From Fimenecus sp964527585 (GTDB lineage: Bacteria > Bacillota > Clostridia > Oscillospirales > Acutalibacteraceae): DNA of 21,137 nucleotides. The first letter of the stretch is position 1. Each line of letters begins with the position of its first letter. A model generated the notes under the pieces. The model did not search any database. It saw only the letters and a program-made list of their open reading frames with translations, and was not told the origin of the DNA. The stretch lies in NCBI GenBank assembly GCA_964527585.1, contig CAZGPE010000027.1:1-21137 (forward strand). Direction: 5' to 3'. Positions 1 through 6,812 of this stretch are shown in pieces. The position numbers and the translations under genes are program-made.

Positions 1-18
1 GGTAACTGTTCTTTTTAT

Positions 19-372
19 TTATTTGCTTTTCGGTTTTGTCAAAAACGAAACAACGACCCCGGAAACCAATGCTGCGGTTATTCCGCCCGCACCGGCAGTC
101 AACGGGCCCGTAATTATACCCAGCCATCCTTTTTCCGCTATCGCCTGCTTTGTACCGGCAACAAGCATATTTCCGAATCCCGTAAGCGGTACCGTCGCTC
201 CGGCGCCTGCCCATTCGGCAAACGGTCCGTACACTCCGATCGCTCCGAGAATTACTCCCGCTATTACAAACGCCACTAAAATTCTCGCAGGCGTTATACC
301 TGTCATATCAATAAGCAACTGTCCGATAACGCAAATCAGTCCGCCTATAACAAAAGCTTTAAGAAAGTCCAT
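19..372 (-). CDS. spoVAE: Stage V sporulation protein AE (SpoVAEB type)
   Basis: A 117-residue integral membrane protein of the SpoVAC/SpoVAEB family, matching the family's usual length of about 116. In Bacillus the SpoVA proteins form the inner-membrane channel that moves Ca2+-dipicolinate into the forespore and releases it at germination. The N-terminal stretch with GGLICVIGQLL, the central AGAGATVPLTGFGN motif and the C-terminal basic KPKSK tail are characteristic. Three or four hydrophobic helices cover most of the protein. The ATG at 372 is preceded by AAGGCGG ten bases upstream. The gene runs leftwards out of the window, so any downstream partners are unseen. The neighbour on its upstream side is a divergent aldo/keto reductase rather than spoVAD, so it appears to be first in its transcript, unlike the Bacillus order. 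I saw no convincing SigF/SigG promoter. The family call is firm; expression timing is inferred. Confidence 0.93.
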   Translation of the reverse strand: MDFLKAFVIGGLICVIGQLLIDMTGITPARILVAFVIAGVILGAIGVYGPFAEWAGAGATVPLTGFGNMLVAGTKQAIAEKGWLGIITGPLTAGAGGITAALVSGVVVSFLTKPKSK

Positions 373-424
373 ATTATCAGTTCCGCCTTTTAGTTAATTT
401 CAAAATTATTATTTCAAGAATGTT

Positions 425-453
425 TTTACATATTCAAAAATTTATGATAAAAT
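425..453 (+). promoter_or_regulatory. Promoter of the aldo/keto reductase gene
   Basis: TTTACA at 425-430 and TAAAAT at 448-453 are separated by 17 bases, with a TGA extended -10 element at 445-447. This is a good SigA-type match and would place the transcript start near 460, about 23 bases before the ATG at 483. Seen in sequence only. Confidence 0.65.
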
Positions 454-482
454 ATCTTTATCAAAACAAAAAGGATGATACA

Positions 483-1349
483 ATGAATTCTCTCAGCGAT
501 ACATATAAACTCATAAATTCGGTCGAGGTTCCGTGCATTGCTTTCGGAACTTGGAAAATGCCCGAAGAGACAGCGACAAATGCGGTAAAATGCGCAATCG
601 AAAACGGATACCGCCATATTGACACGGCTGCGGCATATCAAAACGAAGAATATGTCGGAAAAGGAATTGCCGAAAGCGGAATTTCAAGAAGCGGAATTTT
701 TCTCGTTTCGAAACTTCCCAATGACGATCACGGATATGAAAAAGCAATCGCTTCATGCGAAAATTCGCTTAAAAGACTTAAAACGGATTATCTCGACTCA
801 TATTTAATTCACTGGCCGGTTCTTGTTCAAAACGAAGACAGACTCGAAGAAGATTTATGCGAAACATGGAGAGCGTTTGAACGCCTTTATAACGACGGTA
901 AACTGCGTTCAATCGGTACAAGCAATTTCCTTGAAGAACATATAGAAATAATCAAAAACAACTTCTCGACTTATCCTATGATAAATCAAGTGCAAATGCA
1001 TCCGCAAAATCCTCAGGAAGAAATGATTGAATACTGCAAACAAAACTCCATACTTCCGGAAGCATGGAGTCCGCTTATTCAGGGACAGGCTTTCAAAAGA
1101 GAACTTTTGATTGAAACCGCCGAAAAATACGGCGTTTCGGTTGCTCAGCTTTGTATTCGTTTCATCGTTCAAAAAGGAGCTGTTCCCGTTCCCAAATCAG
1201 CCACTCCCGAAAGAATTATCAACAATGCCGATGTGTTCGGATTTAATATTTCCGATGAGGATATGGAAAAAATCGCAACTTTGAAAAAATACGGTATGAT
1301 AGGAAATCCTCCTTCCGTACCGAGAACACATCAGGTTGTCGGATTTTAA
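483..1349 (+). CDS. Aldo/keto reductase
   Basis: A 288-residue NAD(P)H-dependent oxidoreductase of the aldo/keto reductase superfamily, a cytoplasmic single-domain (beta/alpha)8 barrel. The catalytic tetrad is visible: Asp47 and Tyr52 in HIDTAAAYQNE, Lys77 in VSKLP and His110 in LIHWP. The cofactor phosphate-binding segment PVPKSATPERI is near residue 235. The closest type is the 2,5-diketo-gluconate reductase-like group, which reduces small aldehydes and ketones; the real substrate cannot be read. An in-frame ATG at 420 is possible, but 483 is chosen because GGATGAT lies just upstream, the fold begins there, and the promoter at 425-453 would lie after the 420 start. It stands alone, divergent from spoVAE and convergent with the ECF operon. 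Confidence 0.92.
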   Translation: MNSLSDTYKLINSVEVPCIAFGTWKMPEETATNAVKCAIENGYRHIDTAAAYQNEEYVGKGIAESGISRSGIFLVSKLPNDDHGYEKAIASCENSLKRLKTDYLDSYLIHWPVLVQNEDRLEEDLCETWRAFERLYNDGKLRSIGTSNFLEEHIEIIKNNFSTYPMINQVQMHPQNPQEEMIEYCKQNSILPEAWSPLIQGQAFKRELLIETAEKYGVSVAQLCIRFIVQKGAVPVPKSATPERIINNADVFGFNISDEDMEKIATLKKYGMIGNPPSVPRTHQVVGF

Positions 1350-1355
1350 TTGACA

Positions 1356-1391
1356 AAAAAGACAGGTCTTAATCAAAAGACCTGTCTTTTT
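1356..1391. terminator. Bidirectional intrinsic terminator
   Basis: A perfect 15-bp inverted repeat (1356-1370 and 1377-1391) with a 6-base loop. The core is AGACAGGTCTT / AAGACCTGTCT, flanked by A and T runs on either side. It sits between two convergent genes and its right arm reaches into the last bases of the S-component gene, so it can serve both strands. Confidence 0.9.
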
Positions 1392-2082
1392 ATGATATTC
1401 CGTATTTAACGCTTATCCTTTCAAGTCGTCTTCCGATCGGTTTGAAAAGCAAAAACAAAAATATTATATTAGATACAACATACACGGCAGTTACCGGTAC
1501 AGCGGCGGCTATGAGTGTAAGATAGCGTGATAAAACAAAAGTTCCGTCAACATACAGTGCTGTCCATGTGTCGAGAAAAAGCGAATAAAACACTCCCGAC
1601 AAGCCTCCGAACAAATAAAGAAACACCTTATGTTTTTTTAGAGAATTACAAAGCAATCCCGCAAAAAAGCCTATCATTCCCCAAGCGAACATTTGAAAAG
1701 GCGTCCATGCACCCTGTCCGAAAATAAAATTCGACACAAGCGCTGATAAAGCACCGCATAGAAATCCGCTCTGTGCCCCCAAATACACGCCTGCAATTAC
1801 AACAAAAGCGGTTACGGGCTTAAAAAACGGTACATACGAAAACGCAAATCTTCCGACAACCGAAAGTGCGGTCATTACGCTGACCAAGACTATTCGCACT
1901 CCCGTTATCTTTTTCCCGTTTTCTATTCCGAGAAAAAACGCCGCAAGACAAATAACGGTTACGGCAAAAGCGATAAAAACATAGGCTCTTTGAGAAAACA
2001 GAACGGTTCCCGATAAAACAACCGTCGGAATTACCGCAGCAAGCAAAATTGCGCTCAAGAGTTTTTTTATCTTAAATTTCAT
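1390..2082 (-). CDS. ECF transporter substrate-binding (S) component
   Basis: A 230-residue, very hydrophobic protein with about six or seven membrane helices, the expected size of an S component (EcfS) that captures a vitamin or similar small molecule. The segment around residues 121-135 (FGQGAWTPFQMFAWG) resembles a conserved motif of S components associated with cobalamin-type uptake in other bacteria; this assignment is from memory and tentative. No riboswitch that would reveal the substrate is visible upstream. The start at 2082 is supported by AAAGGA a few bases upstream, and its ATG overlaps the stop of the ATPase gene by four bases (ATGA), implying translational coupling. It is the last gene of the EcfT-ATPase-S set. 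The ECF role is well supported by context; the substrate is unknown. Confidence 0.8.
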   Translation of the reverse strand: MKFKIKKLLSAILLAAVIPTVVLSGTVLFSQRAYVFIAFAVTVICLAAFFLGIENGKKITGVRIVLVSVMTALSVVGRFAFSYVPFFKPVTAFVVIAGVYLGAQSGFLCGALSALVSNFIFGQGAWTPFQMFAWGMIGFFAGLLCNSLKKHKVFLYLFGGLSGVFYSLFLDTWTALYVDGTFVLSRYLTLIAAAVPVTAVYVVSNIIFLFLLFKPIGRRLERISVKYGIS

Positions 2083-3692
2083 TTTATTTCCTTTCCGCAG
2101 CACACCGAAGAAACCTGTTCGCAAGTTACGGCATTTTTTATAAAATCTCTCGACATTCTCGATGCACCGGTTGTATAAAAAGCGTTATCCGAAAAAAATC
2201 TCTGCGGAACATCGCACGCCGTAAGTTCTCCGTTAAACAGCAGCGAACATCTGTCGGCAACTTCAGCCGCAAAATCGGTATCGTGAGTTACCAAAACCAC
2301 GGCAACGGAATTATCCGAAAGATACCTGATTATCCGAGCGACTTTTTCTTTTGCCGTACAGTCAAGACTTTTTACGGGTTCGTCCATAAAAACAATATCC
2401 GGTTTTGCCATAAGCAGTTTTGCAATCGCACATTTTTGCAATTCGCCGCCTGATAAATCATAGGGATGCCTTTGCAAAATATCATCAAGTTCAAATGTTT
2501 CACATACTTGATTAAGCCGTTTTTCGCTTTCATCATCCGAAAGTCCGAGATTTTTAAGGAAAAGTCGGTAATCCTCGTAAATACTTTCGGCACAAAACAT
2601 ATTCTTGACATTCTGAACAAGCAACGCAGTCTTTAGCCCCTCGGCAACACGGATTTTACCTTTATACGCTCTTAAAACACCGGATAAAATCTTCACAAGC
2701 GTTGTCTTTCCCGAACCGTTTGCACCCAGTATTGCGTGCACTTCGCCTTTTTTACACGAAAAGTTCAAATCGTCAATTACATCGGGCGTATGTTTTGAAT
2801 ATCGGAAACTTATATGCTTACATTCAAAGGCATTTTCGTTTTTTGCGTCGAATTCTTTAACGGGAACACTTTCCCCATCCAAAGAAAAATAATTTTCAAG
2901 ATATTTTTTGCCGTCCCGAACGGTAAGAGGACATTTCCCGTGATAAAATGTATCTTTCCAAATACGAGCGCTGTCGGGAAAATTTCCGAAAACAGACTGC
3001 GAAACGGTTTGTTCGAGTACATCTTGAGTTTTTCCGTAAGATATAAGTTTGCCGTTTTTCATCACGGCGGTTTTATTCGCAAAAGGTAAGATTTCCTGTG
3101 TTCTGTGTTCGCTGATTATAAAAGTTATTCCGAAATCGTCATTAAGGCGTTTTACCGTATTTACAAAATCAACGCAGGCAATCGGATCGAGTTGCGACAG
3201 CGGTTCGTCAAGCAATATAAGTTTCGGCATACCGACCGTTACGCTTGCAAGATTGAGCAGCTGTTTTTGACCGCCGGACAACTCGTTTGTGTTTTTATAA
3301 AACCACTCCGAAATTCCGAAATAACTTGCCATTTCGGAAACACGGCGCTTCATTTGGCTGTTTTGTATTGCACTGTTTTCAAGCGAAAACGCAAGTTCGT
3401 GCCAGACCTTGTCGCAAACGATTTGGCTTTCGACATCCTGAAAAACAAATCCTATATCGGCACACGGTACATCCTCAAGTTTTTTCCCGAAAAATGTTAT
3501 CTTCCCCGACACCTGACCGAAGGGCGATATTTCTTTTTTCAGGAGTTTCAAAAGTGTCGTTTTTCCGCATCCTGTTTCTCCGCAAAGAAGAACCACATCA
3601 CCCTTTTCGACACAAAACGAAACATCTTTAACGGCATCGTTCTGAGACTTGGGATAACGGAATGTTAAATTTTCGACAGATAATATTTCCAT
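2079..3692 (-). CDS. ECF transporter double ATPase (fused EcfA1-EcfA2 type)
   Basis: A 537-residue protein with two tandem ABC ATPase domains, powering the neighbouring EcfT and S component. Domain 1 has Walker A GETGCGKT (38-45), signature LSGGQ (138-142), Walker B LILLDE (158-163) and switch His196. Domain 2 has GANGSGKT (323-330), LSGGE (413-417), IVFMDE (433-438) and His470. Both sites look complete, so both halves could hydrolyse ATP. Many ECF systems use two separate ATPase genes; the fused form, as in YkoD-like proteins, is common in systems dedicated to one substrate. The ATG at 3692 has GGAGAG upstream, and the gene overlaps the end of the EcfT gene by 28 bases. The C-terminal tail after residue 505 contains several cysteines and has no assigned function. 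Confidence 0.95.
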   Translation of the reverse strand: MEILSVENLTFRYPKSQNDAVKDVSFCVEKGDVVLLCGETGCGKTTLLKLLKKEISPFGQVSGKITFFGKKLEDVPCADIGFVFQDVESQIVCDKVWHELAFSLENSAIQNSQMKRRVSEMASYFGISEWFYKNTNELSGGQKQLLNLASVTVGMPKLILLDEPLSQLDPIACVDFVNTVKRLNDDFGITFIISEHRTQEILPFANKTAVMKNGKLISYGKTQDVLEQTVSQSVFGNFPDSARIWKDTFYHGKCPLTVRDGKKYLENYFSLDGESVPVKEFDAKNENAFECKHISFRYSKHTPDVIDDLNFSCKKGEVHAILGANGSGKTTLVKILSGVLRAYKGKIRVAEGLKTALLVQNVKNMFCAESIYEDYRLFLKNLGLSDDESEKRLNQVCETFELDDILQRHPYDLSGGELQKCAIAKLLMAKPDIVFMDEPVKSLDCTAKEKVARIIRYLSDNSVAVVLVTHDTDFAAEVADRCSLLFNGELTACDVPQRFFSDNAFYTTGASRMSRDFIKNAVTCEQVSSVCCGKEIK

Positions 3693-4555
3693 TTTATACT
3701 CTCCGATATATTGGTTAATACGGGCAGTAACGCCACTGCGCCGAACATTGTATACAGCACTGATGATATTAAAGTAAACTGCGGAACATAAAGCGTGGGA
3801 TAAAACCCGAATTCACCCAATATTCCTTTGGCTTTCGCAAATAAAAACAAAGCGGTAAACAGAACGGTTACGGCACTCAAAAGCACATCTTTCGCACGCA
3901 GTTTATATATCCCGAAACTTGTCCGCTTCGCAGTCGCATAATTGCGTGCCGCCATGGAAAACGAAGTTTCAACAGAATTTTCGAGGCTTTGTGTTACAAG
4001 CGTCAAAAACACCGTTGAAGCATTTTTGATTTTTTTCGGTATGCTCTTACCGAAATCAAGACCCATAGCACGATTTGTATCGTTTATTTCACGGATATTT
4101 TTTATATAAAGCGGAATAAAGCGCATTATCATCGTAACCGCCAAAGTTGTTTTCGGCAAAATCCGTGAAAAGAGATACTGAAACTTGTCGTCGGAAAAAG
4201 TTAGATTAAGGCACTTAAACCACATAATAACCGCCGCTATCATCACCGAAGAGTTAACTCCGTAAAGTAACGCTTCAAGCGTATACGCCGAATCTCCGAT
4301 ATAAAACAAAACGGTAACCCCGTTTTGAGAAAACAACGGATTGGTTAAAGAAAGGACCGAAACAAGCAAACAAATATAAAGTATATCTTTTTTCGCTTTT
4401 TGTCCCGTAAGAATTATTTCGAAAACTAACGCTCCCGCAAACGAAAGTCCCAACAGTATGCAGTCCGACGAAAAAACGGTTATCCCGATTACACTTATGT
4501 AATAAACAAATAAAAAAGCGGGATGAAAAGAAGAAAAACAGTTGCCGTTCTTCAT
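3665..4555 (-). CDS. ecfT: ECF transporter transmembrane component EcfT (CbiQ family)
   Basis: A 296-residue membrane protein of the CbiQ/EcfT family, which links the ATPases to the S component. It shows the family layout: an N-terminal FHPAFLF segment, several membrane helices, and a cytoplasmic coupling region with two Ala/Arg-containing motifs, one around NRAMGLDFGKS and one around MAARNYATAKRTSF, followed by C-terminal helices. Two in-frame ATGs lie close together at 4561 and 4555. The run of G at 4562-4567 (on this strand) directly touches the first and is six bases from the second, so 4555 is the better start. Its end overlaps the ATPase gene, and the PH-like protein gene ends 22 bases upstream, consistent with one operon. 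Confidence 0.9.
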   Translation of the reverse strand: MKNGNCFSSFHPAFLFVYYISVIGITVFSSDCILLGLSFAGALVFEIILTGQKAKKDILYICLLVSVLSLTNPLFSQNGVTVLFYIGDSAYTLEALLYGVNSSVMIAAVIMWFKCLNLTFSDDKFQYLFSRILPKTTLAVTMIMRFIPLYIKNIREINDTNRAMGLDFGKSIPKKIKNASTVFLTLVTQSLENSVETSFSMAARNYATAKRTSFGIYKLRAKDVLLSAVTVLFTALFLFAKAKGILGEFGFYPTLYVPQFTLISSVLYTMFGAVALLPVLTNISESIKWKYYLSKI

Positions 4556-4561
4556 TTTCAT

Positions 4562-4568
4562 CCCCCCT
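4562..4568 (-). promoter_or_regulatory. Ribosome binding site deciding the EcfT start
   Basis: AGGGGGG on the minus strand lies immediately before an ATG at 4561 and six bases before an ATG at 4555. Normal spacing favours 4555. Confidence 0.6.
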
Positions 4569-4577
4569 GAATCTTAT

Positions 4578-5195
4578 TTAATCTTCTAACTTAAATTTAC
4601 CTTCGGCTTTTTCTGCGCCGATTTTTATTATTTGAGGTTTGTTCAGTTCTTCAAGTTCCTCACGCTTTTTATCGGCGATTTCTTTTTTTCTCAAATGTTC
4701 TTTCTGTTTTTCGGAAAGTTCATGCTGTTGTTCTTCGATTTGACCTTGTGCCTGCTTAAGTTTCGAACTTAAACGGATAAGAAAAAGGTTCATATCTTTC
4801 GGAGAAATAAAAACATATCTCTTCTCTTTTTCTCCCTTTGAATTTTCCGAATAATAACCTATTGCAATTCGGTCAAGCGAAAGTCCGACGATGCTTTTAT
4901 CTTTCGTTTCGAAGTCCCCGTCTTCAACCGTGAAAATATCGGTATACTTGATTTTGAACGAACGGATGGGATAATCGTGAATATAAAGATAATCATCATA
5001 AAATTTATAATATGTCATAAACGCAAGCGGAATAACAAACAACACATCTATTACCGTAAGCGCTATGGCAACATTCACTCCGAAATTCGACAGAGAAAAA
5101 ATCTTAGTCGAATACAAAAGTACGATTATTATTTGATAAACAACTATAACGGCAGTTAACAGTTTATTAACTCCGGAGTTAAATTTTATTTGCAC
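4578..5195 (-). CDS. Membrane protein with bacterial PH-like domain and charged helical tail
   Basis: A protein of 205 residues that I cannot name. Two membrane helices (about residues 12-29 and 40-62) are followed by a beta-rich stretch, about 65-135, containing YDDYLYIHDYPIRSFKIKYTDI and RYVFISPKDMNLFLIRL. This pattern resembles bacterial PH (bPH) domain membrane proteins. A strongly charged, Gln/Glu/Lys-rich tail (about 138-190) is predicted as helix or coiled coil. A GTG at 5207 lies inside the AAGGAG ribosome site and is unusable; the next GTG at 5195 is eleven bases downstream of AAGGAG and is chosen. The gene is 22 bases upstream of ecfT on the same strand, so it may be co-transcribed with the ECF transporter; a functional link is only an inference. 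Confidence 0.7.
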   Translation of the reverse strand: MQIKFNSGVNKLLTAVIVVYQIIIVLLYSTKIFSLSNFGVNVAIALTVIDVLFVIPLAFMTYYKFYDDYLYIHDYPIRSFKIKYTDIFTVEDGDFETKDKSIVGLSLDRIAIGYYSENSKGEKEKRYVFISPKDMNLFLIRLSSKLKQAQGQIEEQQHELSEKQKEHLRKKEIADKKREELEELNKPQIIKIGAEKAEGKFKLED

Positions 5196-5204
5196 GGAAT
5201 AAAT

Positions 5205-5212
5205 CACTCCTT
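5205..5212 (-). promoter_or_regulatory. Ribosome binding site for the GTG start at 5195
   Basis: AAGGAGTG on the minus strand. It overlaps the upstream in-frame GTG at 5207, which rules that start out and points to the GTG at 5195. Confidence 0.5.
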
Positions 5213-5239
5213 ACGGTAAAATATAAAATCGGTGATACT

Positions 5240-5593
5240 GTGAAAAAGTCATTATCGTTCTTCGGCGGTATTCTTACCGGAATAATAAATATACTTTTAG
5301 GTGCCGGCGGCGGAGTTATTGCGGTTTTCCTTTTGAAGAAAAGCAATCTTTCTCAAAAAGAGGCTCAAGCCAACGCAATAGCGGTTATTCTGCCTATCTC
5401 GGTTATCAGTTTGATTATATACTCATATCACGGATATGTCAATTTTTCCGACAACCTTTTTCTTATTCCCCAAGCCGTTGTCGGCGCTCTTTTAGGGACG
5501 CTTATACTTAAAAAAATCTCCCCGAAAATTTCAAAAAAACTGTTCGGTGCTTTTATGATTTGGGTAGGAATAAGGATGATCGGTAAGATATGA
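5240..5593 (+). CDS. Half-size TauE/SafE family permease, first subunit
   Basis: A 117-residue membrane protein equal to one half of a TauE/SafE-family carrier. Members of the family normally have about 250 residues and export sulfite, sulfoacetate or other small anions. The family repeat is visible: a glycine-rich GAGGGVIAVFLL segment near residue 22, then a helix with AQANAIAVILPIS, then two C-terminal helices ending at VGIRMIGKI. It begins with GTG, preceded by GGTGA with a four-base gap. Its stop overlaps the ATG of the second half gene (ATGA). The two proteins align over their whole length, so they probably pair as a heterodimer that rebuilds the two-repeat fold. The substrate cannot be inferred. 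Confidence 0.85.
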   Translation: MKKSLSFFGGILTGIINILLGAGGGVIAVFLLKKSNLSQKEAQANAIAVILPISVISLIIYSYHGYVNFSDNLFLIPQAVVGALLGTLILKKISPKISKKLFGAFMIWVGIRMIGKI

Positions 5594-5970
5594 ATTACTC
5601 GTTTTCGGATATTATCGCAGGCATTGTCTCGGCACTGATTGCTTCAATGGGACTCGGAGGCGGCGGAGTTTACATTATGTATTTAACTCTTGTCAAAGGT
5701 ACCGATCAACTCGGCGCTCAGGGAATAAATCTTCTGTTTTTCATCCCCTGTTCCGTTGTTGCGCTTATAGTATACTCGAAAAGCAAAATGATAAAATTCA
5801 AATCTGTTTTGCCGATGATACTCGGCGGAATTTCGGGCGCTTTAATCGGAAATTTCATCTTACCGAAAATTCCGCAGTCGATATTGAGAATAATTTTCGC
5901 AATATTTTTAATCGTTATGGGTCTGTATACCGTGTTTTCAAAAACCGAAAAATCGGAAAAAGAAAAATAA
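5590..5970 (+). CDS. Half-size TauE/SafE family permease, second subunit
   Basis: A 126-residue membrane protein with about four helices, homologous to the preceding gene product: GLGGGGVYIMYL matches GAGGGVIAVFLL, and GAQGINLLFFIPCS matches QANAIAVILPIS. Both repeats also share a GALIG / GALLG motif. A charged Lys/Glu tail (KTEKSEKEK) probably lies in the cytoplasm. Translation is coupled to the first gene through a four-base overlap. Both genes have intact starts and stops and keep their repeat motifs, so this is a genuine two-gene arrangement rather than a frameshifted single gene. The transported anion is unknown. Confidence 0.85.
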   Translation: MNYSFSDIIAGIVSALIASMGLGGGGVYIMYLTLVKGTDQLGAQGINLLFFIPCSVVALIVYSKSKMIKFKSVLPMILGGISGALIGNFILPKIPQSILRIIFAIFLIVMGLYTVFSKTEKSEKEK

Positions 5971-5973
5971 CGC

Positions 5974-6001
5974 TTGTTTAATAAATATTATGTGATAAAA
6001 T
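5974..6001 (+). promoter_or_regulatory. Possible promoter of the membrane protein gene at 6039
   Basis: TTGTTT at 5974-5979 and TAAAAT at 5996-6001 are 16 bases apart, with a TGA extended -10 at 5993-5995, like the aldo/keto reductase promoter. TATAAT at 6007-6012 is an alternative -10 without a clear -35. Confidence 0.4.
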
Positions 6002-6038
6002 TTAAGTATAATTATATGGTTTCGAAAGCGAGATACTT

Positions 6039-6614
6039 ATGAAGAAAAAAACCGCTTTTATCCTTCTTACCGTTTCATATTTTATAATCACTCTCAGCGA
6101 CCTTATTTTAACCTTTTTCGCCACTCCGAATTTAAGTTTGGAAGGGAACCCTCTCGTTACGGGATACGGTCTTGGATGGGCCGGATTGATAGGCGTCAAT
6201 GCGGTTACATTTATAATTTATTTCGCTATGGCTCGGTATGCTTACATAACATACCGTCCGCCCGTTTCAAAAGAAACCGAAAACATACGCCGATACCTTG
6301 CGGACATAACTTACGGAGATCCCGAAAAAACTTCTTTCGGAATGTGGAAACTCCCTAAATATCCCGCACCGCAAATTGCCTGTCTTTGTTACAGCGTTTC
6401 AACGGCTCTTCCTTTTGCGAGAATCATTATCGTTATAGAATGGATTTTAATGGTAACGCACACTTCGGCGCCGTTTTTCTTCAGTATTGTTGCAGTTTTT
6501 CCGTTCGGAAGAATTGATTTTTTTATCGCTTTGATCCTCGCTTGGATTCTCAGCGGAATCTGGATAAAAAAAGAATTTCGCAAAAACGCCGAAAGAGTCG
6601 AAAATCCGATATAA
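6039..6614 (+). CDS. Unrecognised four-helix membrane protein
   Basis: A 191-residue protein that I cannot place in a named family. Four hydrophobic segments are visible: about 6-29, 46-72, 122-140 and 150-175. Between the second and third lies a loop of about 50 residues with charged and proline-containing sequence (RPPVSKETENIRRYLAD and KLPKYPAP). The first helix ends with a DLILTFFATPNLSLEGNP motif, faintly like the Asp...Asn-Pro pattern of DUF5658-type small membrane proteins; this is a weak impression. The C-terminus is basic. The ribosome site is poor (GCGAG, seven bases before ATG), suggesting modest expression. A terminator follows directly and the previous gene ends 68 bases upstream, so it may be transcribed alone. 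Confidence 0.75.
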   Translation: MKKKTAFILLTVSYFIITLSDLILTFFATPNLSLEGNPLVTGYGLGWAGLIGVNAVTFIIYFAMARYAYITYRPPVSKETENIRRYLADITYGDPEKTSFGMWKLPKYPAPQIACLCYSVSTALPFARIIIVIEWILMVTHTSAPFFFSIVAVFPFGRIDFFIALILAWILSGIWIKKEFRKNAERVENPI

Positions 6615-6622
6615 AATTCACA

Positions 6623-6654
6623 AAAGGAGACGAAAAGTCTCCTTTCTCTTTTTG
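6623..6654 (+). terminator. Intrinsic terminator after the 6039 gene
   Basis: A 9-bp stem AAAGGAGAC (6623-6631) and GTCTCCTTT (6637-6645), with loop GAAAA and a T-rich tail (TCTCTTTTTG). It separates the membrane protein gene from the decarboxylase operon. Confidence 0.88.
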
Positions 6655-6686
6655 TTACGGCAAATTTCCGAGTTATGTTTTTTCCC

Positions 6687-6716
6687 TTGACATTAAACGC
6701 CGTATAATGTTATAAT
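6687..6716 (+). promoter_or_regulatory. Strong promoter of the Na+-decarboxylase operon
   Basis: Consensus TTGACA at 6687-6692 and consensus TATAAT at 6711-6716 with 18 bases between, plus a TGT extended -10 at 6708-6710. It predicts a transcript start near 6723 and a leader of about 90 bases that ends in a strong TAGGAGGT ribosome site. I see no recognisable riboswitch in the leader; it holds only a weak GGATT/AATCC pairing near 6746-6761. Confidence 0.85.
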
Positions 6717-6812
6717 TTTAACAATTATTATAATGGCGGAAAATCGGATTATTTGAAATCCACCCTATTATTTTATTGCTGATTTTGTTAATATTTTAGG
6801 AGGTTTTTATAC

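Noticed and set aside
23..397. A plus-strand open frame opposite spoVAE
   Set aside because: Pro/Ala-rich reverse-complement shadow of the clear SpoVAEB protein.
420..482. The upstream ATG at 420 as start of the aldo/keto reductase
   Set aside because: It precedes the predicted promoter and encodes an extension unlike the family; the ATG at 483 has a ribosome site.
3105..3668. A 187-codon plus-strand open frame opposite the ECF ATPase
   Set aside because: It is a shadow of the highly conserved ABC ATPase; its composition is not protein-like and it has no ribosome site.
5240..5970. A frameshift breaking a single full-length TauE/SafE gene
   Set aside because: Each half is a complete repeat with its own start, and the ATGA overlap falls exactly at the repeat boundary, so two genes are more likely.
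6717..6812. A riboswitch in the decarboxylase operon leader
   Set aside because: The leader is about 90 bases, A/T-rich and without a known conserved core; only a five-base pairing is visible.
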